Positions 19,776 through 29,399 of a DNA stretch of 64,000 bases are shown piece by piece. Each line of letters opens with the position of its first letter. Position 1 is the first letter of the stretch. The notes under the pieces are model-generated. The model searched no databases. It was given only the letters and a program-made list of their open reading frames with translations, and was not told where the DNA came from. The stretch is taken from positions 3,337,501-3,401,500 of the forward strand of contig NZ_CP098747.1 in NCBI RefSeq assembly GCF_023746535.1. The letters are read 5' to 3'. This stretch comes from Sneathiella marina. GTDB taxonomy: Bacteria > Pseudomonadota > Alphaproteobacteria > Sneathiellales > Sneathiellaceae. Position numbers and translations under genes: made by a program.

Positions 19776-20183
19776 TCAATCCGCAGCGCGCAATTCGTCG
19801 AAGGTCTTTTTTATCAAAGCTCGCGTTTCTTCGTACATATCCAGCGACTGATCCAGGAATTTTTGACTTGGTTTTATAATTGTCCGGCGTTTGTCTGACG
19901 GATCTTTTTCAAGAAGGACCGCACCGTCCTCCACCATCTGTTTTAACGTCTTTTGCAAGCTAGATCGCGCCAATCCAGTAAGGGAAGCCATCGTCTCGAT
20001 ATCGATCTCACGACGTGTCATGCGGCGCGTACCGAGCGCTGCGCCAACGAGATACCTATTCTTTGAAGCGCCTTTGTCCCGGCGCCCCTGAATTAAGCGA
20101 ATACTTCTCCAGAATTTGTTTAGAATTTGAAATTCAACGACCGACATTTCACGATCAGACAGTATTTCTTCAATCGTACGCAT
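19776..20183 (-). CDS. MarR-type winged-helix transcriptional regulator
   Basis: The 135-residue protein has a helix-turn-helix region of MASLTGLARSSLQKTLKQMVEDGAV type (about residues 65-89), followed by the wing motif EKDPSDKRRTI and a C-terminal helix that normally forms the dimer. These are MarR hallmarks. The ligand and targets are not evident. The gene stands alone on the minus strand, so it may control itself. The 146 bases upstream (20184-20329) are AT-rich without a clear operator. Confidence 0.75.
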   Translation of the reverse strand: MRTIEEILSDREMSVVEFQILNKFWRSIRLIQGRRDKGASKNRYLVGAALGTRRMTRREIDIETMASLTGLARSSLQKTLKQMVEDGAVLLEKDPSDKRRTIIKPSQKFLDQSLDMYEETRALIKKTFDELRAAD

Positions 20184-20329
20184 AACCCAACCAAGTATGA
20201 ATGAGACGGCTTAAACAAGAATACGTTATTATCGTATAAAACCAGACGACGTGGCAATCACATTTTCGCAATAAATGATCTTTTAGCGTGTATTAATAAC
20301 ATTAAATTCTATATTTTGTGACAGACCGC

Positions 20330-21223
20330 TTATTCTCCAAGCGTTTCAGTCAATCGCACTACACCGCTTCCTCGTTTAGAGGGTTGTTGCTGGCTTTCAT
20401 GAGGTGACCATCCGGTCATATAGACAATTTGGAAGGTCGCAGGAATATGTCCATCTTCATCTTCGAAATATTGATGATATAATTCAGCTGCTCGCAATAA
20501 AACTTTACGTCCTGTCAAAGATTTCTTGCGACTTAGCAATGAATTTGTTTCTCCCATACCGCGCAGCTCCTTCATTAACGAAAAAGCATCTTTATATTTC
20601 AATGTTATTGTATCAATGTCCGTCACCGGTAAAGCAAACCCAGAACGTTGCAAGAGAGAACCGGCGTCACGCACTTCCGTGAAAGGCGAGATTCGCGGAC
20701 TGACACCTCCGGATAATTCCGATTCGGCCTCGGCAAGGCAAATTTTTAACTCCTGCAGGCTATCAACACCGAATAAGGCACCTAGAAACAATCCATTTGG
20801 TTTGATAACTCTCGCAATCTGGGCCAAGGCACCAGGCAAGTCATTTGTCCAATGCAATGACAGAACACTACCGACGAGATCGAAGGAATGAGGGGCGAAG
20901 GGTAAAAATTCTTCATCGGCGACAACAGAGATTGATTCCGCCTGTTCAATCATATCATAACTTAAATCGGCACTAACTACCTGTGCTGTCGGTTTAACAG
21001 CGTGCAGTTGAGCGCCAAAAGAGCCACCACGACAGCCCAAATCTAACGCAAGATCAAATTGCTCGGTGATGTCAAGTAAGCGCTCCGCCAGTCGTTTAGC
21101 GACTTCATCAAACAAAAACCGATGTTTCGGCCAGTCGATAAGAGCGGCACGATCTCTATGGAGGCGAACCGAATGACGATCAAAAAGAAGATTTTCAGTA
21201 CTTATTAAATTTGGCTTTTTCAT
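20330..21223 (-). CDS. NDUFAF5-like SAM-dependent protein (complex I assembly type)
   Basis: The 297-residue protein is a class I methyltransferase-fold protein with the SAM motif LDLGCRGG. Its C-terminal half contains LRGMGETN, YHQYFEDEDGHIPATFQIVYMTGW and HESQQQPSKRGSG. These closely match human NDUFAF5, which hydroxylates an arginine of the NDUFS7 subunit of complex I. BioC, the other likely relative, lacks this C-terminal signature. Assembly of the bacterial NADH dehydrogenase is therefore the best guess. The assignment comes from memory of the human sequence and was not aligned. It is divergent from comF, a common alphaproteobacterial setting. Confidence 0.8.
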   Translation of the reverse strand: MKKPNLISTENLLFDRHSVRLHRDRAALIDWPKHRFLFDEVAKRLAERLLDITEQFDLALDLGCRGGSFGAQLHAVKPTAQVVSADLSYDMIEQAESISVVADEEFLPFAPHSFDLVGSVLSLHWTNDLPGALAQIARVIKPNGLFLGALFGVDSLQELKICLAEAESELSGGVSPRISPFTEVRDAGSLLQRSGFALPVTDIDTITLKYKDAFSLMKELRGMGETNSLLSRKKSLTGRKVLLRAAELYHQYFEDEDGHIPATFQIVYMTGWSPHESQQQPSKRGSGVVRLTETLGE

Positions 21224-21322
21224 TGGATCGTTATGACATTTCTCCCGGATCAGAACAATCTCGCAATTGATAACCCGTAAAATTGGTTTTTATATCATTT
21301 TGTTTCTATTATAAAGATAATT

Positions 21323-22084
21323 ATGGGTCTACTGGTGCGTAAAAAATTAGATACTGTTTTCAAACATATCCTTGATGCTGTATTTCCGGCGAGCTGCCTG
21401 AAATGCTCAGAACCAATCAATACCCCTGGTAATTTATGTGCAAAATGCTGGCCGACAATAACCTTCTTATCGAAACCCTGTTGCGCAATCTGCGGCTACC
21501 CTTTTGAATTTGACGGCGGTCAGGACTTACAATGCGGAAATTGCCTCCGAACGCCACCGCCCTTTCACCAAGCCAGATCCGTATTGAAATATGATGCGCA
21601 TAGTCGCGATATGATACTTGGTTTCAAACACGCCGACCAGACAGACCGAGGTCCTCCATTTGCAACATGGATGTATAGGGCTGCACCGGAACTTGTGGAT
21701 CATTGCAACTTTATTTGCCCCGTCCCTCTACACCCATTTCGTTTGATAAAACGCCGCTTCAATCAATCAGCCCTGCTCGCCAACGAACTTTCCAAACTAT
21801 CGAGCAGGCCGACAATACCTGATTTATTGAACCGGATAAGGCATACAAAGTCACAAGGTGCACTGAGTGCCATGGCGCGGCATAAAAACGTTAGCGGAGC
21901 TTTTCGAGTGACATCGCGGCATACATCGATAGTTAGGAATGCCCGCATTTTGCTGGTTGATGATGTATATACGACAGGAGCAACAGTTGAAGCCTGTAGT
22001 AACAGTTTGTTGACGGCAGGCGCTCAGCAAGTTGATGTCTTGACCTTTTGCCGGGTTGTTCGGACGACTAACCTCGCTATATAA
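21323..22084 (+). CDS. comF: ComF family phosphoribosyltransferase-like protein
   Basis: ComF proteins assist uptake and processing of transforming DNA and have a phosphoribosyltransferase fold. The 253-residue product has two N-terminal zinc-binding clusters (Cys25/Cys28/Cys39/Cys42 and Cys54/Cys57/Cys71/Cys74). It also has the PRPP-binding motif ILLVDDVYTTGAT near the C-terminus. The ATG at 21323 opens the frame about 100 bases from the divergent NDUFAF5-like gene. Other competence genes are not in this window, so a role in transformation is only inferred from the family. Confidence 0.9.
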   Translation: MGLLVRKKLDTVFKHILDAVFPASCLKCSEPINTPGNLCAKCWPTITFLSKPCCAICGYPFEFDGGQDLQCGNCLRTPPPFHQARSVLKYDAHSRDMILGFKHADQTDRGPPFATWMYRAAPELVDHCNFICPVPLHPFRLIKRRFNQSALLANELSKLSSRPTIPDLLNRIRHTKSQGALSAMARHKNVSGAFRVTSRHTSIVRNARILLVDDVYTTGATVEACSNSLLTAGAQQVDVLTFCRVVRTTNLAI

Positions 22085-22127
22085 TGCAGGGCGGCGCAAT
22101 ACCAATTTATGAATAGAGTTACCGGTT

Positions 22128-22388
22128 ATGAAAAATATAGAAATATATACAACGATGTTTTGCCCTTTCTGTTCGCGAGCCAAAAAGCTACTGAAGCAAA
22201 AAGGCGTCACTTATAAGGAAATTGATGTGACGGTTTCCGGCGACCTGCGGCAGGAAATGACGAAGCGGGCTGGCGGTTCCTACACTGTTCCTCAAGTCTT
22301 TGTCGACGGTGAGCATATCGGTGATTGCAATTACCTCTATATGTTGGAAGGTGCCGGAAAACTCGATCCAATTTTGGGTAAATCCTAA
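22128..22388 (+). CDS. grxC: Glutaredoxin 3
   Basis: This 86-residue protein is a small dithiol glutaredoxin that reduces disulfides and mixed disulfides with glutathione. The active site is Cys12-Pro-Phe-Cys15. The cis-proline and glutathione-binding TVPQVFVDG motif and the GGxDD-like segment (here HIGDCNYLY) follow in the usual positions. It lies 43 bases after comF and 20 before the nitrilase gene. The order comF-grxC-nitrilase-DUF1178 is recurrent in Alphaproteobacteria. Confidence 0.95.
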   Translation: MKNIEIYTTMFCPFCSRAKKLLKQKGVTYKEIDVTVSGDLRQEMTKRAGGSYTVPQVFVDGEHIGDCNYLYMLEGAGKLDPILGKS

Positions 22389-22408
22389 GGGAACGGCCGG
22401 AGAGAAAT

Positions 22409-23263
22409 ATGCCCGCATTTAAAGCAGCATGCATTCAAATCACTTCAAAAACGGATGTTCACGAGAATTTGAAGACAGCGACGGAACTTATCCGTGAAGC
22501 CGCTGCGGAAGGCGCCAACTTTATTGGCACACCTGAAGTGACCAACATGCTGGAACCGCACAAGGCGGCCGCCCGGGAAAAAGCGCAATTACAGAATGAT
22601 GATGTAACGCTTGCTAGCTTTCGGCAACTGGCTGATGAGCTGGATACCTGGATCCTGGCGGGGTCATTGGTCATAAAAAAACCGAATGAAGATCGTCTGG
22701 CAAACCGTTCCTTTCTCATTCGACCGGATGGTTCGATCGCTGCTCAGTATGACAAGATTCACATGTTTGATGTGGAACTGGATACGGGGGAATCGCATAA
22801 GGAAAGCCGGGCTTATGCACCGGGAGACAAAGCGGTTATTGCACAAACACCATGGGGCCAAATTGGGCTTTCTGTCTGCTACGATGTGCGGTTTGCTCAT
22901 TTATATCAGGCGTTAGCTCAAGCTGGCGCCGGTATTTTTACCATTCCGGCGGCATTTACGCATACCACAGGCCTTGCACATTGGGAGATTCTTCTCCGGG
23001 CAAGGGCAATCGAGAATGGCGCTTATGTCATTGCGCCAGCTCAGTGTGGGCAAAATTCTGAAAAAAGAAGAACCTATGGGCATTCCATGATTATTAATCC
23101 ATGGGGCGAAAAAATAGCAGAAATGGGCGAAGAAACCGGCTTTATCACGGCAGATATCGATACAGATCAGATAAAACGAAGACGTCAGCAAATTCCCAAT
23201 CTAAAGAACAATCGCGACTTCACGTTTGAACCTGCCATTTATGATGCAACAGCAGCTGAATAG
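22409..23263 (+). CDS. Carbon-nitrogen hydrolase (Nit1/Nit2 amidase family)
   Basis: The 284-residue nitrilase-superfamily enzyme shows the catalytic triad Glu43, Lys116 (YDKIHMFD) and Cys157 (SVCYDVRF). YDKIHMFDV and CYDVRF are typical of the Nit1/Nit2 branch, whose eukaryotic members hydrolyse omega-amides or deaminated glutathione. Next to grxC, repair of deaminated glutathione is an attractive but unproven role. The length and motifs are complete and no frame disruption is seen. Confidence 0.9.
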   Translation: MPAFKAACIQITSKTDVHENLKTATELIREAAAEGANFIGTPEVTNMLEPHKAAAREKAQLQNDDVTLASFRQLADELDTWILAGSLVIKKPNEDRLANRSFLIRPDGSIAAQYDKIHMFDVELDTGESHKESRAYAPGDKAVIAQTPWGQIGLSVCYDVRFAHLYQALAQAGAGIFTIPAAFTHTTGLAHWEILLRARAIENGAYVIAPAQCGQNSEKRRTYGHSMIINPWGEKIAEMGEETGFITADIDTDQIKRRRQQIPNLKNNRDFTFEPAIYDATAAE

Positions 23264-23269
23264 GCCTGC

Positions 23270-23779
23270 CTAGGGTTTTTTAATGGCTGCAATCGATTGC
23301 CGCATCGCGGGCTTTGGACCTTTTATTGCACCATGGAAATATTCCAGAATGTCAAAATTCTGTCGGCATAAATTATTTAGCTCCTCCGGCGCCAGCAGGA
23401 AATCCGGATTGCGCGGTCGCCCATATTTTTCGTTCCCTTGCGCAAAGGTATCATAAAGCAGCACGCCGCCTGGCGCTAAACAATCAATAATATCCTGAAA
23501 AAGCGGCCGCCATAAATAATTGACGACAATAACACCGGAAAAAATCTGTGTGGAAAACGGCCATGGCTGCCGCTCCAGATCCGCTTCGATTATCGAGATG
23601 TCCACCGGAATCTGAGTTGCATTTATCGCTGCTACATCTCTATCAGTAGCAAAGACGTCATGGCCGAGTTCATGCATAAAGAAGCTATGGCGGCCATTAC
23701 CACAGGCAACATCTAGTATGGGGTGCTCTTTTGGGAAAAGAGAGCTATATTTCCGAACCCACGGAGAAACATGTTTCAT
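23270..23779 (-). CDS. Class I SAM-dependent methyltransferase (TehB-like)
   Basis: The 169-residue protein begins close to the SAM motif LDVACGNGRHSFF (about residues 22-34). An acidic strand end, FATDRD, follows and then a VIVVNYLWRPLF motif-IV-like segment. It is shorter than most methyltransferases and resembles the TehB/UbiE-like group. The substrate is unknown. It lies only 6 bases from the end of the convergent nitrilase gene, with no terminator between them, so the two mRNAs probably overlap. Confidence 0.75.
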   Translation of the reverse strand: MKHVSPWVRKYSSLFPKEHPILDVACGNGRHSFFMHELGHDVFATDRDVAAINATQIPVDISIIEADLERQPWPFSTQIFSGVIVVNYLWRPLFQDIIDCLAPGGVLLYDTFAQGNEKYGRPRNPDFLLAPEELNNLCRQNFDILEYFHGAIKGPKPAMRQSIAAIKKP

Positions 23780-23873
23780 GCATCACTCAATTATAAACTA
23801 CACCGCACTTGTGTTTGCCGCGGAAACAATTATTTTTAATTCATGAGCATCAAAAGACAAAGCAAAATTCTAA

Positions 23874-24314
23874 ATGATTAAATACGACCTACAATGTGAC
23901 AACGCCCATATTTTTGAAGCATGGTTCAAGAATAGCGCAACATATGATGCTCAAGTAAGTGCAAACGCTCTGGTCTGCGCTGTTTGCGGTACTACAGGTA
24001 TAACCAAAGCACCTATGGCTCCCTCCGTTCCCAAGAAAAACTCCCTGTCCAAAAGTGACCGTGCGGCCATAGCGGAAAAAGAGACAAAACAGGCCGCAGC
24101 TATGATGATGGCCATGCGGGAAGTCCGGAATACTGTCGAAAAGAACTTTGACAATGTCGGCGATCAATTTGCTGAAGAAGCCCGCAAGATTCATTATGGC
24201 GAAACGGAAACACGCGGCATTTATGGGCAAGCCACAGCAGAAGAAAGCAGTGAGCTAAAAGAAGAAGGGGTGGAAATAAGCGAAATACCTTGGGTTCCCA
24301 ACACTGACAATTAA
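23874..24314 (+). CDS. DUF1178 family protein
   Basis: The 146-residue protein opens with MIKYDLQCDNAHIFEAWF and has a CAVCG metal-binding half-site near residue 38. With Cys8 and the spacing to the second pair it resembles a small zinc ribbon. The conserved FAEEARKIHYGE segment lies near the C-terminus. DUF1178 is widespread in Alphaproteobacteria next to nitrilase and glutaredoxin genes, as here, and its function is unknown. A bidirectional terminator follows directly. Confidence 0.88.
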   Translation: MIKYDLQCDNAHIFEAWFKNSATYDAQVSANALVCAVCGTTGITKAPMAPSVPKKNSLSKSDRAAIAEKETKQAAAMMMAMREVRNTVEKNFDNVGDQFAEEARKIHYGETETRGIYGQATAEESSELKEEGVEISEIPWVPNTDN

Positions 24315-24315
24315 A

Positions 24316-24341
24316 AAAGGGCTCGAAAATCCGAGCCCTTT
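24316..24341. terminator. Bidirectional intrinsic terminator
   Basis: AAAGGGCTCG at 24316-24325 pairs with CGAGCCCTTT at 24332-24341 around a 6-base loop, flanked by A and T tracts. It starts 1 base after the DUF1178 stop and lies 22 bases from the end of the convergent peptidylprolyl isomerase gene, so it can serve both. Confidence 0.8.
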
Positions 24342-24363
24342 GATATTGGTTTTGAGGCGTTAG

Positions 24364-25341
24364 TTAGTCTTTTTTGTCGGCGCCTTCAGATCCTGATTTC
24401 TCTTCAGTTTCCGACTTTTCCTCCATTTTCTCATCTTCCTTTGGTGTCAGAAGAATGATTGATGCAGCAGCTTTCAACTCATCGATCATTGTTGTCACCA
24501 TAGAGTTCGTTTTCTGCCCCCGGATTTCTTCCTGTTTTTCCTCAAACGCGGGCGGCTGTGTCTGGCGTTTGTCTTCAACTTTTATAACATGATAGCCGAA
24601 CTTTGTTTTTACAGGCATTTTCGTATGCTCGCCGGCTGGCAGATCAAACGCCGCCGTTGCGAATTCCGGCACCATCCGGTCTTTCGTAAAATAACCCAAA
24701 TCTCCACCATTCGGACCAGAAGGGCCAGTCGAATACTCTTTTGCGAGTTCGACAAAATCGCCGCCCTCATCCAATAGCTTAATGATATCATTGGCCTCTT
24801 GTTCGGTTTTTAACAAGATGTGGCGTGCCTGCACTTCATCATCGGGCTTAAATTCAGCAGCAAATTTGTCATATTCAGCACGGATCACCTCATCTGTGAC
24901 CATCTCGTCAATTTTTTCTTTCAAATAGTATTCTTGCAGCAGCTGATCACGAACTGTATTCAAACGTTCCTGAAATTCCGCCTTTTCACCAAAATTCTCT
25001 TTTTGCGCTGCTTGCCCGATTACTGCCATGCTGACCAGCTGATCCAGCAATTGCTGTTCCACAAATTCTTTTGGTGCCTGACGATATTGAGCCGGAAGTG
25101 TTTCATATAGTGCTGTCACATCCGCATCCGTAATTTCCGCCCCATTGACGGTCGCCAATACTTTTCCGTCACTCGCCCCCTCATTTTTCATTGCTGCAGA
25201 CGTGTTTGAAGACATTCCTGATTCGACAGCAGCAACAATATCATTCATTGATCCGCCTTTAGCGTTAGTGCCGACATAATAGCCAATGAGTAAGGATAAA
25301 ATTGCAACAACTGCAAAAGCGAGGAAGTGAACTGATTTCAT
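24364..25341 (-). CDS. Membrane-anchored parvulin-type peptidylprolyl isomerase (PpiC/SurA-like)
   Basis: The 325-residue protein has an N-terminal hydrophobic segment (residues 5-25) acting as anchor or signal, then a SurA_N-like helical domain. A parvulin domain follows (about 165-260) with the QARHILLKTE, YSTGPSGPNGGDLGYF and FGYHVIKVED signatures. The C-terminus is a highly charged Lys/Glu tail. It should help fold exported proteins in the periplasm. It is divergent from secA, so the export motor and a post-export chaperone share an intergenic region, a conserved alphaproteobacterial layout. Confidence 0.9.
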   Translation of the reverse strand: MKSVHFLAFAVVAILSLLIGYYVGTNAKGGSMNDIVAAVESGMSSNTSAAMKNEGASDGKVLATVNGAEITDADVTALYETLPAQYRQAPKEFVEQQLLDQLVSMAVIGQAAQKENFGEKAEFQERLNTVRDQLLQEYYLKEKIDEMVTDEVIRAEYDKFAAEFKPDDEVQARHILLKTEQEANDIIKLLDEGGDFVELAKEYSTGPSGPNGGDLGYFTKDRMVPEFATAAFDLPAGEHTKMPVKTKFGYHVIKVEDKRQTQPPAFEEKQEEIRGQKTNSMVTTMIDELKAAASIILLTPKEDEKMEEKSETEEKSGSEGADKKD

Positions 25342-25525
25342 TGTATCTGGATCCCAATTTGTTGATCGCGTCTCTAGAAGTTAAGTGCCATTTTCCAGAG
25401 ACAACGGAATTCCAGCGAATATAGTCGTAATTAACGCGAGAACAACCTTTGTTAAAATATTGTAGTTGATTTTCACTTTTTCGCCCCAAAAACTCCACCT
25501 TTATGCCATCTCTTGTTTCGATAGA

Positions 25526-25554
25526 TTGACATAACAGCGGTTGCCCCTTATCTG
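25526..25554 (+). promoter_or_regulatory. Sigma-70-type promoter of secA
   Basis: A consensus TTGACA at 25526-25531 is followed after exactly 17 bases by TATCTG at 25549-25554. This would give a secA leader of roughly 110 bases. The match is good for the -35 and fair for the -10. Confidence 0.55.
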
Positions 25555-25613
25555 TCTCCTTAGATATATCGGCATTTTTTAACCTAATTGCAGATGCTTT
25601 AATGAAAAATCGC

Positions 25614-25626
25614 GCACCTCAGGTGC
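25614..25626. repeat. 13-base palindrome in the secA leader
   Basis: GCACCT at 25614-25619 and AGGTGC at 25621-25626 form a perfect palindrome around one base. It lies downstream of the predicted secA promoter, so it could be a repressor site or a leader hairpin. A second small repeat, TGACT (25651-25655) with AGTCA (25663-25667), places the GGAG ribosome-binding site in its loop. Confidence 0.4.
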
Positions 25627-25670
25627 ATGATTGTTTGATGTCACAACCCTTGACTGGAGTATAGTCAGAT

Positions 25671-28352
25671 ATGTTCGGTTCCTTTGCCAAGAAGTTATTC
25701 GGGTCTCCGAATGACCGGGCACTTAAGCTTGTTCGAACCAAAGTAGACGAAATAAATTCACTGGAAGAGATAGTTAAACCTCTTAGTGACACCGAGCTTA
25801 TGGCTAAAACAGCTGAGTTTCGCCAGCAAATAACTGCGGGGCGATCGTTAGAAGATTTACTGCCAGAAGCTTTTGCCTGTGTAAGAGAAGCGGCCGTACG
25901 TGCCCTGGGTGAACGGCATTACGATGTACAGCTTCTAGGCGGCATCGTACTTCATCAAGGTAAAATAACGGAAATGAAAACCGGTGAAGGTAAAACATTG
26001 GTTTCGACGTTACCGGTCTATTTGAACGCGCTCGAAAGTAAAGGCGCACATGTCGTTACAGTGAATGATTATCTGGCTCGGCGCGACTCAGAATGGATGG
26101 GTCGGGTTTTCGCCAAACTGGGGATGACTGTTGGATGTGTCATTCACGGTCTTGACGATAACGAACGCCGTGCGGCTTATGCTGCCGATATTACCTATGG
26201 TACCAATAACGAATTTGGTTTTGATTATCTTCGTGACAATATGAAGTTCGAAAAATCCGCCATGGTTCAACGGGGGTTCAATTTCGCAATTGTTGATGAA
26301 GTTGACAGTATCCTTATCGATGAGGCCCGGACACCTTTGATTATTTCTGGACCTGCGGAAGATTCGTCTGAACTTTATCGGGCGATGGATAGTCTTGTCC
26401 CGCAGATTGGCGAAGAGGATTTCGAAAAAGACGAGAAATCAAAAACCGTCAATTTTTCTGAAATAGGCACGGAACGGATGGAAAAAATCCTGGACGATGC
26501 TGAATTGCTCAAAGGCAGCAATCTGTATGACAGCGAAAATATTTCAGTCGTACATCACGCGAACCAGGCTTTGCGGGCACACAAGCTTTTCGAAAAAGAT
26601 AAAGACTATATCGTTAAAGACGATAAAGTTGTTATCATTGACGAATTTACCGGACGAATGATGGACGGTCGCCGGTTTTCGGAGGGGTTGCATCAGGCAT
26701 TGGAAGCTAAGGAACGTGTGACAATTCAACCGGAAAACCAAACTCTCGCGTCCATAACGTTTCAGAATTATTTCCGTCTCTATAACAAACTTGCAGGCAT
26801 GACAGGGACCGCGGCCACGGAAGCAGAGGAATTTCATGAAATCTATGGCCTGGAAGTTCTCGAAATACCGACCAATGTCGGGGTTGCCCGTATAGATGCC
26901 GATGATGAAGTTTACCGAACAGCAGAAGAAAAATACTCTGCCATCATTGATACCGTTGAAGAATGTGTAGAGCGTGGACAGCCGGTTCTTGTTGGAACGG
27001 TCTCAATTGAAAAATCCGAGATGCTGTCATCCATGCTGGAAAAAAAGAAGATCTCCCACAAAGTTCTGAATGCCCGTTATCATGAACAAGAAGCGGAAAT
27101 AATCGGACAAGCCGGCCAGATAGGCGCGGTCACAATTGCAACGAACATGGCGGGCCGGGGAACAGATATTAAACTGGGCGGAAATGAAGATATGTTAATC
27201 GCCGCCCGTATCACTGGCGAAACCGTCGAAGCTAAAATTGCCGAGATCACACAGAAGATTAAAGACGAGATCAGCGAGCAACGATCCAGGGTTCTGCAAG
27301 CAGGTGGTTTGTTTGTTATCGGAACAGAGCGTCACGAATCCCGGCGGATTGATAACCAGCTCCGGGGACGGTCCGGCCGCCAGGGTGATCCCGGGACATC
27401 TCACTTCTTCTTGTCCCTCCAAGATGATTTAATGCGTATCTTCGGGTCTGAGCGGATGGACGGTATGCTTCGGAAGCTCGGCTTGGAAGATGGTGAAGCC
27501 ATCGTCCACCCATGGATCAATAAAGCGCTTGAAAAAGCCCAGCAAAAAGTTGAAGCCCGTAACTACGACATTCGTAAGAATCTTCTGAAATTTGATGACG
27601 TCATGAATGATCAGCGGAAGGTCATCTATGAGCAACGTATTGAATTGATGGATACTCAAGACGTATCCGAAACCGTAACGACCATGCGTGATGAAGTCGT
27701 CGATGACCTTGTTGATACACATATTCCGCCGAAGGCCTATCCGGAACAATGGGATACAGACGGGTTGAAGGAAGCTGTTGCGAAAACTCTTGCTCTTGAC
27801 CTGCCCGTCGACGAATGGGCAAAAGAAGAAGGGATCGCAGATGAGGAAATTCGAGACCGTTTGAAAGACGCCGCGAACCGTAGAATGGCGGAGAAAGCTG
27901 CTAATTACGGACCTGAAATCATGCGTATGGTTGAGAAAAGTATCTTACTGCAAATTCTCGACCAGGCTTGGAAAGAGCATTTATTGCAGCTGGATCAGCT
28001 ACGTCAGGGCGTATCCCTGCGTGCATATGCACAGAAAGATCCCTTAAATGAATATAAAACAGAAGCGTTCAACATGTTCCAGACCATGTTGGATACATTA
28101 CGGGAGACAGTGACAACTTATTTGTCCTTCGTCCAACTCCAAAATCCGGCCGAACAACTCCAGCGGAGTGAGCCGGATGAAAGCGAAATGCAGGTGACCC
28201 ATATTGATCCTGTTACGGGCGAAAATGAATTTGAAGCCGCTGAACTGGAACTGGATAGTGAAAATCCGGAAACTTGGGGTAAGGTCAGACGAAATGAACC
28301 CTGCCCTTGCGGATCCGGCAAAAAGTTCAAACAATGTCATGGACAGGTTTGA
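25671..28352 (+). CDS. secA: Preprotein translocase ATPase SecA
   Basis: SecA is the ATPase motor that drives unfolded preproteins through SecYEG. The 893-residue protein has Walker A as MKTGEGKT (102-109), the [19 protein letters not shown] Walker B region, the [11 protein letters not shown] motif of the second nucleotide-binding fold and a helical wing and scaffold domain. The C-terminal zinc-binding tail has Cys878, Cys880, Cys889 and His890, used for SecB and lipid contact. GGAG lies 8 bases before the ATG. Length and motifs are complete. Confidence 0.98.
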   Translation: MFGSFAKKLFGSPNDRALKLVRTKVDEINSLEEIVKPLSDTELMAKTAEFRQQITAGRSLEDLLPEAFACVREAAVRALGERHYDVQLLGGIVLHQGKITEMKTGEGKTLVSTLPVYLNALESKGAHVVTVNDYLARRDSEWMGRVFAKLGMTVGCVIHGLDDNERRAAYAADITYGTNNEFGFDYLRDNMKFEKSAMVQRGFNFAIVDEVDSILIDEARTPLIISGPAEDSSELYRAMDSLVPQIGEEDFEKDEKSKTVNFSEIGTERMEKILDDAELLKGSNLYDSENISVVHHANQALRAHKLFEKDKDYIVKDDKVVIIDEFTGRMMDGRRFSEGLHQALEAKERVTIQPENQTLASITFQNYFRLYNKLAGMTGTAATEAEEFHEIYGLEVLEIPTNVGVARIDADDEVYRTAEEKYSAIIDTVEECVERGQPVLVGTVSIEKSEMLSSMLEKKKISHKVLNARYHEQEAEIIGQAGQIGAVTIATNMAGRGTDIKLGGNEDMLIAARITGETVEAKIAEITQKIKDEISEQRSRVLQAGGLFVIGTERHESRRIDNQLRGRSGRQGDPGTSHFFLSLQDDLMRIFGSERMDGMLRKLGLEDGEAIVHPWINKALEKAQQKVEARNYDIRKNLLKFDDVMNDQRKVIYEQRIELMDTQDVSETVTTMRDEVVDDLVDTHIPPKAYPEQWDTDGLKEAVAKTLALDLPVDEWAKEEGIADEEIRDRLKDAANRRMAEKAANYGPEIMRMVEKSILLQILDQAWKEHLLQLDQLRQGVSLRAYAQKDPLNEYKTEAFNMFQTMLDTLRETVTTYLSFVQLQNPAEQLQRSEPDESEMQVTHIDPVTGENEFEAAELELDSENPETWGKVRRNEPCPCGSGKKFKQCHGQV

Positions 28353-28387
28353 TCTTAGGTATTTTTGTTAACTGTTAAGGGTATTTG

Positions 28388-28849
28388 ATGATTTCTTTCC
28401 TGAAAGGCCTGATGTCCGATGGCGGCGATCAGCAAAAACCATCCAATTCAGATGAGGAGCATATCGCCACGGCTGCGCTCCTGATTGAGGCTGCCCTTTC
28501 TGATGATGATTTTAAAGAAGTGGAAAGACGCGCTATCTTGGATGTTCTTGAGCGGCATTACAAGATATCTGAAAGCGAAGCGACTGAGCTTCTACATGAT
28601 GCTGAAAAAGCTCAGGCCGAGGCTGGGCAGCTTTTTTACTTCACGCGGACAGTCAAAGAAAGCTTTCCCATTGAGACCCGTGTTCAAATGATAGAGATGT
28701 TGTGGGAAATAGCGTATGCAGACGGTGTCCTCAGCAAATTTGAAGCCAATCTTGTCCGACGCGTAGCCGGGTTGATCTATGTCAGTGATCGAGAGCGGGG
28801 GGATGCCCGCAAACGTGTCCTGGCGCGTCTGGGTATCGATCCGGACTGA
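28388..28849 (+). CDS. TerB-like (DjlA N-terminal-type) protein
   Basis: The 153-residue protein is a TerB-family helical domain: the segment from ATAALLIEAALSDDDFKEVERRAI is followed by a repeat-like EMLWEIAYADGVLSKFEANLVRRVAGLI. The Asp/Glu pairs of these two halves are typical metal-contacting positions in TerB. The role is unknown; tellurite resistance itself is unlikely for an isolated gene. The ATG at 28388 is used rather than the overlapping TTG 3 bases upstream. It follows secA by 35 bases and probably shares its transcript. Confidence 0.8.
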   Translation: MISFLKGLMSDGGDQQKPSNSDEEHIATAALLIEAALSDDDFKEVERRAILDVLERHYKISESEATELLHDAEKAQAEAGQLFYFTRTVKESFPIETRVQMIEMLWEIAYADGVLSKFEANLVRRVAGLIYVSDRERGDARKRVLARLGIDPD

Positions 28850-28892
28850 TAATTTTCACTGCTTTTTATTTTTGTCTTGTTTTTCGCTGCCT

Positions 28893-28910
28893 TTAACGAT
28901 AATCCGTTAA
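28893..28910. repeat. Inverted repeat before fdxA
   Basis: TTAACG at 28893-28898 and CGTTAA at 28905-28910 flank a 6-base spacer, about 45 bases before the fdxA ATG. It could be an operator in an fdxA promoter; no matching site is seen elsewhere in the window. Confidence 0.3.
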
Positions 28911-28954
28911 GGAGTTCTTGTAATACTGACTATTCGAATAAGCTGGAGAAAAAA

Positions 28955-29293
28955 ATGACCTACGTCGTGACCGAAAATTGCATTAAGTGCAAATACATGG
29001 ACTGCGTGGAAGTCTGCCCGGTTGATTGTTTCTACGAAGGCGAAAATATGCTGGTCATTCATCCGGATGAATGTATCGATTGCGGCGTATGTGAACCCGA
29101 ATGCCCTGCCGAGGCTATCCTTCCTGATACAGAGGACGGTGTCGAAGAAATGCTAGAGGTAAATAAGGAGTTCGCCGATAAATGGCCGAATATTACTCAA
29201 AAAGGAGAGCAAGCTCCTGACGCCGAAGACTGGGATGGAAAAGCGGACAAGTTTAAAGAACATTTCAGTCCAAACCCGGGTGAGCAAGGCTAA
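28955..29293 (+). CDS. fdxA: 7Fe ferredoxin FdxA
   Basis: The 112-residue protein is a [3Fe-4S][4Fe-4S] ferredoxin. The N-terminal ligands include Cys9, Cys17 and Cys21, and the second group Cys40, Cys43, Cys46 and Cys50. Cys12 does not fit the standard spacing of either cluster. The C-terminal extension after residue 56 is typical of FdxA and distinguishes it from 2[4Fe-4S] ferredoxins. The ATG at 28955 is preceded by GGAG at 6 bases; an upstream extension to 28877 is rejected. It precedes carD, an order conserved in Alphaproteobacteria. Confidence 0.94.
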   Translation: MTYVVTENCIKCKYMDCVEVCPVDCFYEGENMLVIHPDECIDCGVCEPECPAEAILPDTEDGVEEMLEVNKEFADKWPNITQKGEQAPDAEDWDGKADKFKEHFSPNPGEQG

Positions 29294-29399
29294 AAAGCTT
29301 GTAAATACCTGATTTATCACGATTTAGGGAACAAGATTAGCATTTTACGAAAAAATGTGATATAGTTCTTTTATTGAATGTAGTCATTTTGAATTGATT

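Larger units (their letters stand above)
25342..25670. other. Intergenic region between the parvulin gene and secA
   Basis: These 329 bases hold both divergent promoters. On the plus strand I see a sigma-70-type promoter (25526-25554), a 13-base palindrome (25614-25626) and a small inverted repeat around the secA ribosome-binding site. No credible small gene is visible; a frame on the minus strand that runs in from the parvulin gene is not convincing. Confidence 0.6.
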
